From the NCBI GenBank assembly GCA_036514635.1, contig DATBWU010000069.1, positions 1 to 16,764 of the forward strand: a stretch of 16,764 nucleotides of DNA. Direction: 5' to 3'. The notes under the pieces were generated by a model that saw nothing but the letters and a program-made list of their open reading frames with translations, was not told the DNA's origin and did not search any database. Shown piece after piece: positions 7,139 to 14,416 of the stretch (positions are counted from its first letter, which is position 1; every line of letters begins with the position of its first letter). Position numbers and translations under genes: made by a program. This DNA comes from DASSFZ01 sp036514635 (lineage in GTDB: Bacteria; Chloroflexota; Anaerolineae; Fen-1058).

Positions 7139-7681
7139 ATGCCCACGATCGGGATCATTACGGATACCCACATTCCCCAGCGCCTGCCGCGATTGCCGGA
7201 TGGCATCGGAGTGGCGTTTCGCGGCGTCGAGTTGATCCTGCACGCGGGTGACGTAAACAAGCGGTGTGTGCTGGACGACCTCAATCGCATCGCGCCGACA
7301 CTGGCCGTCGCCGGCAATGCCGATCTGTTCGGCAGCGGGTTACCGGCACGCCGCATCGTCCAGGTGGGCGGCAGGCGCATCGGGTTGACGCACGGCCACG
7401 GTAGCTGGCCGCGCTACCTGTGGCGCAAGATCGTCGACGCGCTCGCCCGAGAATATGACACCGATTTCTACGCGCGCGCCGCTCTCGCCGAGTTTCAGGG
7501 TGATCGAGTCGATGCGGTTGTCTTCGGGCACACGCATCGTCCCTGCCAGATACGGCTCAACGGCGTGCTGATGTTCAATCCCGGCCCCGTCGCGCCGGCC
7601 TATTACACGACGCGCGGCCCGCAAGTTGGGCTGCTGCACATCGACGCGAGAGGGGTGCGCGCCGAAGTAATCGAACTGTAA
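7139..7681 (+). CDS. YfcE/MJ0936-type metallophosphoesterase
   Basis: A 180-residue calcineurin-like phosphodiesterase. Metal-binding motifs are all present and in order: D9-x-H11 (TDTH), G37-D38 (HAGD), G59-N60-x-D62 (GNAD), H85 (THGHG) and G130-H-T-H133. Length fits the single-domain YfcE group, which binds two divalent metals and cleaves phosphodiesters in vitro; the physiological substrate is usually unknown. ATG 7139 is chosen because homology starts there (MPTIGIITDTH). An in-frame GTG at 7094 would translate the 3' arm of the heptamer hairpin as an N-terminal extension. No strong Shine-Dalgarno is visible, so expression may depend on readthrough from the HAD gene. It could equally be annotated only as a phosphoesterase. 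Confidence 0.9.
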   Translation: MPTIGIITDTHIPQRLPRLPDGIGVAFRGVELILHAGDVNKRCVLDDLNRIAPTLAVAGNADLFGSGLPARRIVQVGGRRIGLTHGHGSWPRYLWRKIVDALAREYDTDFYARAALAEFQGDRVDAVVFGHTHRPCQIRLNGVLMFNPGPVAPAYYTTRGPQVGLLHIDARGVRAEVIEL

Positions 7682-7776
7682 CTTGTCCCGCACCTGCCCG
7701 GCAGGGTTTTGTGGTACGCCATGCCAAACTTCCCATTTGATCGCCGGGCCGGACTGGCGTATGCTCAGGCCGATAT

Positions 7777-7805
7777 CGGGACTTTTCCAAAGTCCGGTGA
7801 TGATT
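7777..7805. repeat. Small hairpin plus CCGGTGAT motif
   Basis: GGACTTT (7779-7785) pairs with AAAGTCC (7789-7795) across a 3-base loop and runs straight into CCGGTGAT (7794-7801). The stretch CCAAAGTCCGGTGAT resembles the left borders of the period-8 elements at 9062 and 15549. This may be a fragment or solo end of that family. Confidence 0.4.
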
Positions 7806-7832
7806 GGCGGATGCTTTGAGATGCTGTAAAAT
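7804..7832 (+). promoter_or_regulatory. Sigma-70-type promoter for the TIM-barrel gene
   Basis: TTGGCG (7804-7809) and TAAAAT (7827-7832) are separated by 17 bases, giving 4/6 and 5/6 matches to consensus. The -10 box ends 26 bases before the ATG. The -35 box abuts the CCGGTGAT motif. Confidence 0.6.
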
Positions 7833-7858
7833 ATCGGCACATTAGCCGAGGAAATTCA

Positions 7859-8635
7859 ATGGATCGCGCATCAATTTCGTGTGAGCGCTTGTCCGACCTG
7901 CCAGGACACTTGGCGTTGGCCCGGTCGCGCGGGCTTGGCCTGGAACTCCAAGAGTTCTCCAATCCGACCTTGCTCGATAACGATTGGCGCGGCGCGCTGC
8001 GCGACTACACAGCGCACCTGGCGGGGTTCGACTGCCCGATCACGATGCACGGCGCGTTCATCGACCTGATTAGTGGCAGCCCGGACAAGCGTGTGGCCAC
8101 TATCGCGCGCGATCGTTACCGGCATAACCTGGAGATTGCCCACGAACTGGGCGCGACCGTGATCGACTTTCACGCCAACTATCTGCCGCTAGTCGACCAT
8201 CCCAGTTATTTGCCCGATTGGGAAAACCGCCAGGTCGATTTCTGGGGACCGCTGGCCGAAGAGGCCGTACAGGCCGGTGTGGCGCTCGTGCTGGAGAACA
8301 TGTGGGAGCCGGACCCGCGCATCATCTGCCGCGTCCTCACGCGCATCCAGTCACCCAATCTCAAGGCCTGCCTGGACGTGGGCCATGCCAGCCTATACTC
8401 GCGATTACCCGTGAGCCAGTGGATCAAGGACCTGGACACCGAGTTGGTGTATACGCATCTGCACAACAATCATGGCACGACCGACGAGCACCTCGCCTTC
8501 GGCGATGGCGTGATTGATTTCCCCGAGCTTCTCGCCTCACTGCGCACGCTTCTCCAACCCCCGATGTTCGTCCTCGAACTGCCGAACCTGGCGTCCATCG
8601 AAGCCAGTCTGCCCTACCTCGAACTCGACCGATAG
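7859..8635 (+). CDS. Xylose-isomerase-like TIM-barrel protein (AP endonuclease 2 family)
   Basis: A 258-residue cytoplasmic protein of the family that includes endonuclease IV, xylose isomerase and sugar isomerases/epimerases. The strand-end motifs of the barrel are visible: LELQEF (28-33), MHGAF (63-67), DFHANY (103-108), LENMWEP (145-151), LDVGHA (172-177), YTHLHNN (198-204), and FVLELP (237-242). Likely metal ligands are E146, D173, H200 or H202, and E240. ATG 7859 is fixed by a good ribosome site (GAGGA 7848-7852, six bases upstream) and its own promoter. It may isomerise or epimerise a sugar or polyol; an endonuclease IV role is less likely because that enzyme's fuller His/Glu ligand set is not evident. 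It converges on the small minus-strand gene at 8675. Confidence 0.85.
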   Translation: MDRASISCERLSDLPGHLALARSRGLGLELQEFSNPTLLDNDWRGALRDYTAHLAGFDCPITMHGAFIDLISGSPDKRVATIARDRYRHNLEIAHELGATVIDFHANYLPLVDHPSYLPDWENRQVDFWGPLAEEAVQAGVALVLENMWEPDPRIICRVLTRIQSPNLKACLDVGHASLYSRLPVSQWIKDLDTELVYTHLHNNHGTTDEHLAFGDGVIDFPELLASLRTLLQPPMFVLELPNLASIEASLPYLELDR

Positions 8636-8640
8636 GCAGA

Positions 8641-8690
8641 CCCTTCCAACTCCTCAACTCTAACTCTATCTTCTCTAACTCTTCTTCTTG
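8641..8690. repeat. Pyrimidine-rich CAACTC/TAACTC word tract between convergent genes
   Basis: A nearly pure C/T tract with AACTC words starting at 8648, 8656, 8662 and 8677. Spacing is irregular, unlike the phased arrays elsewhere. Read on the minus strand it encodes the last residues (RKKKS) and the stop codon of the small gene 8675-8983. It occupies the whole gap between two converging genes. Confidence 0.5.
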
Positions 8691-8983
8691 CGAATCCTCG
8701 ACCACAACCCACTCGGCCAGTCGACAACCTTGCGCTTGGCCTTCGCGCCAACCATGTGCTGCACTGCTTTTGCGATGTCTTCAGGATCGTAGCCGTCTTG
8801 CGATTCGGCCAGCGAGTCGATCGCCGCTCGCTCTTCCGCCGTCAGTTCCCGGCCCCGGCGCTGTTCCAGGTCGGCCACGGCCAGCAATAAAGCACGCTGA
8901 TCCGGCGTGAGCTTCCGGGCATTTTCCAATAACCACTTGGCTTTGCCGGCCACAAACAGTTGGTCATCCGTTTTGTCTGCCAT
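8675..8983 (-). CDS. Small charged protein of unknown function
   Basis: I do not recognise this 102-residue protein. It is predicted soluble, mostly helical and rich in K, R, E and D, with segments AKWLLENARKLTPDQ, LLLAVADLEQ and LTAEERAAIDSLAE, and a basic C-terminus (KAKRKV...RIRKKKS). There is no signal peptide or membrane segment. Support for a real gene: consistent amphipathic helices, a GAGGG-like ribosome site before the ATG, and a well-spaced minus-strand promoter at 9031-9058. Its last codons lie in the pyrimidine word tract. It is divergent from the calcium ATPase, so it could be related to it, but nothing in the sequence shows this. Confidence 0.7.
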   Translation of the reverse strand: MADKTDDQLFVAGKAKWLLENARKLTPDQRALLLAVADLEQRRGRELTAEERAAIDSLAESQDGYDPEDIAKAVQHMVGAKAKRKVVDWPSGLWSRIRKKKS

Positions 8984-9030
8984 GCTGCCCTCGCTTGAGT
9001 GCCGTGACGGCGATTCATCTTGTGGATTCG

Positions 9031-9058
9031 ATTATATCTCCGATTGGCAAGTCCTCAA
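9031..9058 (-). promoter_or_regulatory. Minus-strand promoter for the small gene
   Basis: On the minus strand, TTGAGG (9058-9053) and TATAAT (9036-9031) are 16 bases apart, about 48 bases upstream of the ATG. The -35 box lies three bases outside the left end of the period-8 element. Confidence 0.6.
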
Positions 9059-9061
9059 AAT

Positions 9062-9175
9062 CTGGTGATTACACACATCTCACCGCAGAGACGCTGAGCG
9101 CGCAGAGAAATCCAGGTTTTTCTCAGCGTCCTCTGCGCCTCTGCGGTGAAAAAGCGACTGGTGTGCAATCACCAG
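9062..9175. mobile_element. MITE-like element with period-8 hairpin core (copy 1)
   Basis: Outer arms CTGGTGATTACACAC (9062-9076) and GTGTGCAATCACCAG (9161-9175) are inverted with 14 of 15 matches. Inside, octamers of type CGCWGAGM (9084-9091, 9092-9099, 9101-9108) face the complementary octamers (9121-9128, 9130-9137, 9138-9145). Both arms carry the same words but not in the same order, and each has a one-base phase slip. No transposase or clear target duplication is visible. It lies between divergent promoters. Confidence 0.65.
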
Positions 9176-9195
9176 TGGCAGGCCATCGACCGTGC

Positions 9196-9201
9196 TATAA
9201 T
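9196..9201 (+). promoter_or_regulatory. Candidate -10 box of the calcium ATPase cluster
   Basis: A perfect TATAAT lies 66 bases before the ATPase ATG and 20 bases beyond the right end of the repeat element. The context is TGCTATAAT, an extended -10 (TGn), which can compensate for the lack of a recognisable -35. Confidence 0.55.
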
Positions 9202-9267
9202 CTGCCCCACGTTCGCTATTTCGATCTGCCCACATTCTGAATCTTACTTTGGAGATTTGTTGTCATC

Positions 9268-12111
9268 ATGGAAACACCGGTCACTCCAACTGCCTGGCAC
9301 AGCCGCACCGTCGAGACGGTGGCCCAAGAATTGGAGACGCATCTCGAGCGTGGATTGAGCGCTGCCGAAGCGCAGGCCCGGCTGGACAAATACGGCTACA
9401 ATGAGCTGCGCGAGCGGCCGCCCGTGCCGTTTTGGAAGAAGGTGATCGACCAGCTCAAGTCGTTCGTCGTCATTCTGCTCATCATCGCCAGTGTGATCTC
9501 GGCGCTGCTGGGAGAAGGCGTGGAGGCGGTCGCCATCATGGCGATCGTCATCCTCAACGCGGTGCTGGGCGTGGTGCAGGAATCGCGCGCCGAGCAGGCC
9601 CTGGCCGCACTCAAGAAGATGGCCGCGCCCGATGCGATAGTCATTCGCGACGGCCACCGGCTGCGCATTCCCACTCGCGAGCTCGTGCCGGGCGACATCG
9701 TCCTGCTGGAGGCCGGCAATTTCGTCCCCGCCGACTTACGCCTGGTCGAATCCGTCAACCTGAAGGTCGAGGAAGCCTCGCTTACCGGCGAGAGCGTGGC
9801 AGTCAATAAGCGCGCCGATGCCAGACTGGCCGAAAACGCGCCGATCGGCGATCGCAAGACGGCGGCCTACCTGGGCACCACCATCATCTATGGCCGTGGC
9901 CGGGGCATTGTCGCCGCCACCGGCATGCGCACGCAGATGGGCCTGATCGCCGAGATGATCCAGTCGTTTGAAGAGGAGCCGACGCCGCTTCAAGTCAAAC
10001 TGAACCAGCTTGGCAAGACGCTCAGCATCGCGGCACTGGTGATTTGCGGCCTCGTCTTCGCCGTGACCGTCGTTCGCGCTCTCGGCATGTTGAGCGCGGA
10101 AGGCCCATTGGATACGAGCCATCTCGTCGAGGCGCTGGTGCAGGCGTTTGAATTGGCCGTCAGCCTGGCCATCGCCGCCGTGCCGGAGGGCCTGCCTGCG
10201 ATTGTCACGATCAGCCTCGCGCTCGGCATGCGTGAAATGATCCGGCGCCATGCACTCATCCGCAAACTGTCTGCCGTCGAGACGCTCGGCTCGGCCACGG
10301 CGATCTGCTCTGACAAAACCGGCACGCTGACCCAGAACGAGATGATGGCCGTGCGCCTGTGGGTGCACCACGCCGAATTGGACGTGACCGGCCAGGGCTA
10401 CCAGCCGGAAGGCCAGTTCCTGCTTCGGGATCGCGAGTACGATGTGCTGCGCGACGTGGAGACCGCCGGGCTGCTGTGGGCCGCCACGCTCGCCAACGAT
10501 GCGAATCTGGAAATGACCGGCGGCGCGGAAGGTAAGCCCTCCTACCGCATGGTGGGCGATCCGACGGAAGGCGCGCTGATCGTCGCCGCCGCCAAGGCCG
10601 GCCTGTGGCGCGCCGAGTTGGAGCAAGCCTATCCCCGCGTGGCCGAGATCCCGTTCGACGCCGAGCGCAAGCGCATGGCGACGATCCACGAAATGCGCAG
10701 CGTCCACGAGGACGATCCGTCGCCGTTTCTGACCGGCGAGAAGGGCTACGTGGTCACCGTGAAGGGCGCGCCTGATCTGGTGTTGAAGCATTGCACGCAC
10801 TTGCTGCACCGCAAAGGCCCGGCCCCGATTGAGGAGCACGACCTTCAGGAGATCACCCACGCGAACGCGCGCATGGCGTCGCAGGCGCTGCGCGTGCTGG
10901 CCGTCGCCTATCGCCGCCTCGACCGCCTGCCGCCCGAAGATCAAATCGCGGTCGAGAATATCGAGCGCGACCTGGTCTTCGTCGGCCTGATTGGTATGAT
11001 CGATCCCGCCCGGCCCGAGGTGAAGGCAGCCATCGCCAGGGCGCGCCACGCCGGCATTCGCACCGTCATGGTCACGGGCGATTATCCCGACACCGCTCGC
11101 GCCATCGCCCACCAGATCGGCCTGCTGCGCGATGGCTCGTCGGGCGGCGGCCACGTGTTGAGCGGCGCGGAACTCGATGCGATGGACGATCAGGCACTGG
11201 CCGCCGAGACCGAGCACGCCGACGTGTTCGCCCGCGTCAGCCCGGAGCACAAGGTGCGCATTGTGGAAGCCTTCCGCGCACGCGGCCACGTGGTTGCCAT
11301 GACCGGCGATGGGGTCAACGACGCGCCCGCGCTGAAACGCGCCGACATCGGCGTAGCGATGGGCATCACCGGCACCGACGTATCGAAAGAGACGGCGGAC
11401 ATGGTGCTGACCGACGACAACTACGTATCCATCGTCTCCGCCGTGGAGCAGGGCCGCATCATTTACGGCAACATCCGCAAGTTCGTCTTTTACCTGCTGT
11501 CGTGCAACGTCGCCGAGATCGCCATCATCTTCATCGCCGCGCTGGCCGGCTGGCCGAATCCGCTCACGCCGATCCAACTGTTGTGGCTGAACTTGCTGAC
11601 CGACGGCGCGCCGGCGCTGGCGCTGGGCATGGAAAAAGGCGATCCCGATACGATGGATCGGCCTCCTCGCCCACCCAGGGAACCGATCATCAACCGCATC
11701 ATGATCATCCGCATCGGCGTGATGACGGTCGCGCTCACGGCCGTCGTGCTGACCGCCTTCTGGGTCGGCATGAGCACACACGGCGTCGATCTGGCCGAAA
11801 CGATGGCCTTCGTCACGTTGGCGCTGGCCGAGCTGCCCATCGCCTATACCACGCGCTCCGAGCGTTTCCCACTGTTTCGATTGGGCGTATTCACCAACCG
11901 CTGGATGCAATACGCCGTCGGCCTGTCGATTATCCTGATCCTGGTGGTGGTGTTCGTCCCCTTCCTGAACCAGCCGTTCAACACGGTGCCGCTGGCGTTA
12001 GAGCAATGGGTCGTGATCTTGCCGCTCGCCTTCATCCCGGCAGCCACCGCCGAAGTCTCCAAGTGGTTCCTGCGCCGCGCCGAATCGCGACGAACGATGA
12101 AAGATGGATGA
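9268..12111 (+). CDS. P-type (P2A, SERCA-like) Ca2+-transporting ATPase
   Basis: A 947-residue cation pump. An N-terminal cation-ATPase domain (about 8-75) precedes the first membrane pair; the actuator domain carries TGES (173-176), M4 has VPEGLPA (E307), the phosphorylation site is D349 (DKTGTLT), the nucleotide domain has KGAP (499-502) and the hinge is GDGVNDAP (D681, D685). The Ca2+ ligands of SERCA have counterparts: E307 in M4, N747 and E750 in M5 (NVAE), N775, T778 and D779 in M6 (NLLTD), and E855 in M8. This suggests a two-site SERCA/PacL-type exporter, not a one-site PMCA type. It should expel Ca2+ (possibly Mn2+) from the cytoplasm. ATG 9268 has GGAGAT 11 bases upstream. Its last residues (ESRRTMKDG) are encoded inside a heptamer array, and its TGA overlaps an in-frame ATG of the next reading frame. 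Confidence 0.95.
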   Translation: METPVTPTAWHSRTVETVAQELETHLERGLSAAEAQARLDKYGYNELRERPPVPFWKKVIDQLKSFVVILLIIASVISALLGEGVEAVAIMAIVILNAVLGVVQESRAEQALAALKKMAAPDAIVIRDGHRLRIPTRELVPGDIVLLEAGNFVPADLRLVESVNLKVEEASLTGESVAVNKRADARLAENAPIGDRKTAAYLGTTIIYGRGRGIVAATGMRTQMGLIAEMIQSFEEEPTPLQVKLNQLGKTLSIAALVICGLVFAVTVVRALGMLSAEGPLDTSHLVEALVQAFELAVSLAIAAVPEGLPAIVTISLALGMREMIRRHALIRKLSAVETLGSATAICSDKTGTLTQNEMMAVRLWVHHAELDVTGQGYQPEGQFLLRDREYDVLRDVETAGLLWAATLANDANLEMTGGAEGKPSYRMVGDPTEGALIVAAAKAGLWRAELEQAYPRVAEIPFDAERKRMATIHEMRSVHEDDPSPFLTGEKGYVVTVKGAPDLVLKHCTHLLHRKGPAPIEEHDLQEITHANARMASQALRVLAVAYRRLDRLPPEDQIAVENIERDLVFVGLIGMIDPARPEVKAAIARARHAGIRTVMVTGDYPDTARAIAHQIGLLRDGSSGGGHVLSGAELDAMDDQALAAETEHADVFARVSPEHKVRIVEAFRARGHVVAMTGDGVNDAPALKRADIGVAMGITGTDVSKETADMVLTDDNYVSIVSAVEQGRIIYGNIRKFVFYLLSCNVAEIAIIFIAALAGWPNPLTPIQLLWLNLLTDGAPALALGMEKGDPDTMDRPPRPPREPIINRIMIIRIGVMTVALTAVVLTAFWVGMSTHGVDLAETMAFVTLALAELPIAYTTRSERFPLFRLGVFTNRWMQYAVGLSIILILVVVFVPFLNQPFNTVPLALEQWVVILPLAFIPAATAEVSKWFLRRAESRRTMKDG

Positions 12112-12175
12112 CGAAAGACCAGCGACGAAAGACGAATGATGGAAACCTTTCGTCATTTGTCCTTCGTCCTTCGTC
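12089..12175. repeat. Period-7 GAYGRAN array with complementary arm (hairpin)
   Basis: Eight heptamers from 12089 to 12144 follow GAYGRAN (one deviates, GACCAGC). After three bases, four complementary heptamers run 12148-12175 (TTTCGTC, ATTTGTC, CTTCGTC twice). The array begins inside the ATPase gene, contains its stop, and ends eight bases before the YbaK-type ATG. All units keep exact phase, so the two arms can pair in several registers. Confidence 0.8.
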
Positions 12176-12182
12176 AAATGCC

Positions 12183-12671
12183 ATGGACAAGACCAACGCG
12201 ATTCGACTGCTCGAGGCGCGCAAGATCGCGTACCGCGTGACGGAATACGACCCGGCGCACGCATTCCACGATGCGGTCGAAGCGGCGGCGCTGATGGGTG
12301 TACCGGTCGAGTCGGTGTACAAGACGCTCGTCGTGCTGCGTGATACGCCGGGCAAGACCCAGCCGATCCTGGTGATAATCCCGGCGCAGCGGCAGGTCGA
12401 TCTGAAGGTGCTGGCGAAGGCGATCGGCGAGAAGCGATTGCGCATGGCGACGCAGCGCGAGGCCGAGCAGCTGACCGGCTTGCAGGTCGGCGGCATCTCT
12501 GCGCTGGCCGTGCTCAATCGCGGCTTCGAGATTTGCCTGGACGCGAGCGCGCAATCGCTGGAGCGCATTCACGTCAGCGCGGGCGTGCGCGGGATCGATA
12601 TCGAGTTGGGCGTGGCAGACCTGATCGACGTGACGCGAGCGAAAGTGGTGCAAGCGGCGGAGACTGTATGA
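12183..12671 (+). CDS. ybaK: YbaK/EbsC-type aminoacyl-tRNA deacylase (probable Cys-tRNA(Pro) deacylase)
   Basis: A 162-residue trans-editing protein. YbaK-family members hydrolyse mischarged aminoacyl-tRNAs, classically Cys-tRNA(Pro). Features: MDKTNAIRLLEARKI start, the TEYD strand, K47 in VESVYKTLVV (position of the conserved catalytic lysine), VIIPAQRQVDLKVLAKAIG and VGGISALAVLN (103-111, where family members usually have GGISP). Length matches the family. ATG 12183 is where homology starts, but it has no ribosome site and lies eight bases after the heptamer hairpin. The frame stays open through the hairpin to an ATG at 12108 that overlaps the ATPase TGA; use of that start would give 187 residues. 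The stop overlaps the next gene's ATG. The specific tRNA substrate is inferred. Confidence 0.88.
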   Translation: MDKTNAIRLLEARKIAYRVTEYDPAHAFHDAVEAAALMGVPVESVYKTLVVLRDTPGKTQPILVIIPAQRQVDLKVLAKAIGEKRLRMATQREAEQLTGLQVGGISALAVLNRGFEICLDASAQSLERIHVSAGVRGIDIELGVADLIDVTRAKVVQAAETV

Positions 12672-14416
12672 ATCACACCTGCGCCCGGCTCGGCATCCTC
12701 GTGTGCCTGATCTTGTCTGCGTGTGTCGCACCGACCCCGGCGGCGACGCCGACACCTGCCGGGCCGGGCGTGCTGGCCCCGCACGCTACGCTCGACCTTC
12801 CGGCCCTGGCGACGCGCGCCGCTCAGGTGCAAGACGCGCTCCGCCAGGACCCGCCCATCCTCCTGCTGTCCGGCCTCGACGACGAGCGACGGCTGGCGCA
12901 GGACATCGCCGTGCACGACCCGCGCTTCCAACAAGACCTGCGCGTTCCACCAAGCAACGCCCCGCTTCGCAGTGAAATCTTCGGCGTGTACCCCACGCGC
13001 GAGAGCGATTATACCGACTCGATCACGGCGGCGTGCCGGCAGAGCCGCTGTTACCGCGTCGAGATGTACAATTACGCCAAGAACCTCGCGACGACGGCAG
13101 TTGTGGATGTTCAGAGCCAGAGGCTCCTGACGGCGAACAAGATTGAGGAGTCGCAGCCCGACCTGCCGCCCGCACTGATCGATCTGGCGGTGCAGATCGC
13201 GACGAATTCGCCGGAGGTGATCGAGGCGCTCGGCTTCAAGCCAGGGCCTGACGCAGCCACGATGGCGAATAGCAAAACCGCGCTGAACCGCACGCTGTGC
13301 GAACGATCGCGTCACCTGTGCGTCGCGCCGACGTTCATCACCGGGCAGCGCGCACTGTGGGCGATCGTCGATCTCACCGATGGCGTGCTGGTCGGCGTGC
13401 GGTGGACAGACCTGGGCGCGTCCGGCGGCCAGCCGGTCACCGAACAGGGACTCCAGAACGAAGTCGTCTCGGCGCGCTTCTGCGATACGAACACGCCGCT
13501 CGAACGCGACGGCTGGCAGATGAACTACATCTTAACCAGTTCCGATGGCCTGCGCCTCTCCGACGTTCGCTTTCAGAGCCGGCCGGTGCTGGATAGCGCC
13601 AAGCTGGTGGACTGGCACGTCAGCTATTCGGGCACGGAGGGCTTCGGCTACAGCGACGCCGTGGGCTGCCCGGTTTTCAGCCAGGCCTCGATTCTGGCCT
13701 TCGGCGGGCCGGCGGTCGAGGACATCCGCGAAGGCGATCGCGTCGCCGGGTTCGCACTGGAGCAAGACTACTGGGGCGACGACTGGCCGCTGCCGTGCAA
13801 CTACTACTACGACCAGCGCTACGAGTTCTACACCGATGGCCGTTTCCGCGTCGTCGCCGGTAACAGCGGGCGGGGTTGCGGGGACAATGGCACGTACCGG
13901 CCGGTGCTCCGCATTGCGATGGCCGGCGATTACACCTTCGCTCAATGGGACGGCGCGGCGTGGGTCGATTGGAAAGTGGAGCAGTGGGTGCAGCAGAACG
14001 ACTCGCCCTACACCCAGGAAGGCTACCAGTATCGCTTGATCGATGCCGAAGGGCAGGGTTACACCATCGAGCCGGGACGCGGCCAATTCGGCGATGGCGG
14101 CCGGGGTGACAACGCCTTCGTGTACGTCACGCGGCGCTTCCCCGATCGGGACGAGGGCGAATCGGATTTGATCACGATCGGGCCGTGCTGCAACACCGAC
14201 TACCGGCAAGGCCCGGAGAAGTTTATCGAGCCGTCGCCCGATCCGATCACCGATAGCGCAATCGTGATCTGGTACGTGGCGCAGATGAAGAACGACGACA
14301 CGCCCGGCCAGGAATACTGCTGGGCCGACTCGGTGCTCGAAGCGGGCGTGTTCGTCGCCAAGGAGTGGCCGTGCTACGTCGGCCCGATGTTCGCGCCGCT
14401 CCAACATCAGCCATGA
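12668..14416 (+). CDS. Lipoprotein homologous to copper amine oxidase, lacking copper ligands
   Basis: A 582-residue predicted lipoprotein (lipobox LSAC, C19, then an A/P/T tether). The middle resembles the small N-terminal domains of copper amine oxidases (VVDVQSQRLL; FITGQRALWAIVDLTDGVL). The C-terminal part follows the oxidase beta-sandwich: DGLRLSDVRFQSRPVL, VSYSGTEGFGYSDAVGC (compare the family's DxGEYGxG...LGCDC), then NYYYDQRYEFYTDGRFRV (compare the TPQ region NYDY...FYxDG). Y379 keeps the TPQ-precursor position. The usual catalytic Asp is not conserved (about Y320), and the HxH copper pair appears as Y410-R-P412. It is therefore probably not a normal amine oxidase; it may bind ligands or use other chemistry. 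GGAG (12659-12662) lies five bases before ATG, which overlaps the YbaK stop (ATGA). The homology is pattern-based, not searched. Confidence 0.72.
   Translation: MNHTCARLGILVCLILSACVAPTPAATPTPAGPGVLAPHATLDLPALATRAAQVQDALRQDPPILLLSGLDDERRLAQDIAVHDPRFQQDLRVPPSNAPLRSEIFGVYPTRESDYTDSITAACRQSRCYRVEMYNYAKNLATTAVVDVQSQRLLTANKIEESQPDLPPALIDLAVQIATNSPEVIEALGFKPGPDAATMANSKTALNRTLCERSRHLCVAPTFITGQRALWAIVDLTDGVLVGVRWTDLGASGGQPVTEQGLQNEVVSARFCDTNTPLERDGWQMNYILTSSDGLRLSDVRFQSRPVLDSAKLVDWHVSYSGTEGFGYSDAVGCPVFSQASILAFGGPAVEDIREGDRVAGFALEQDYWGDDWPLPCNYYYDQRYEFYTDGRFRVVAGNSGRGCGDNGTYRPVLRIAMAGDYTFAQWDGAAWVDWKVEQWVQQNDSPYTQEGYQYRLIDAEGQGYTIEPGRGQFGDGGRGDNAFVYVTRRFPDRDEGESDLITIGPCCNTDYRQGPEKFIEPSPDPITDSAIVIWYVAQMKNDDTPGQEYCWADSVLEAGVFVAKEWPCYVGPMFAPLQHQP

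Noticed and set aside
8995..9240. Open frame of 81 residues on the plus strand upstream of the ATPase
   Set aside because: Most of it is a translation of the period-8 repeat element (phrases such as LTAETLSAQ and PLRLCGE), it overlaps both promoters, and it has no ribosome site. Such frames are a common spurious annotation.
9736..11910. 724-residue open frame on the minus strand
   Set aside because: It is opposite the P-type ATPase, whose motifs are complete; the minus frame is Arg/His/Gly/Asp-rich with no domain pattern, typical of a GC-rich shadow.
11502..12182. Long upstream extension of the YbaK-type reading frame inside the ATPase gene
   Set aside because: This part is an out-of-frame translation of the ATPase membrane region; family similarity begins only at 12183.
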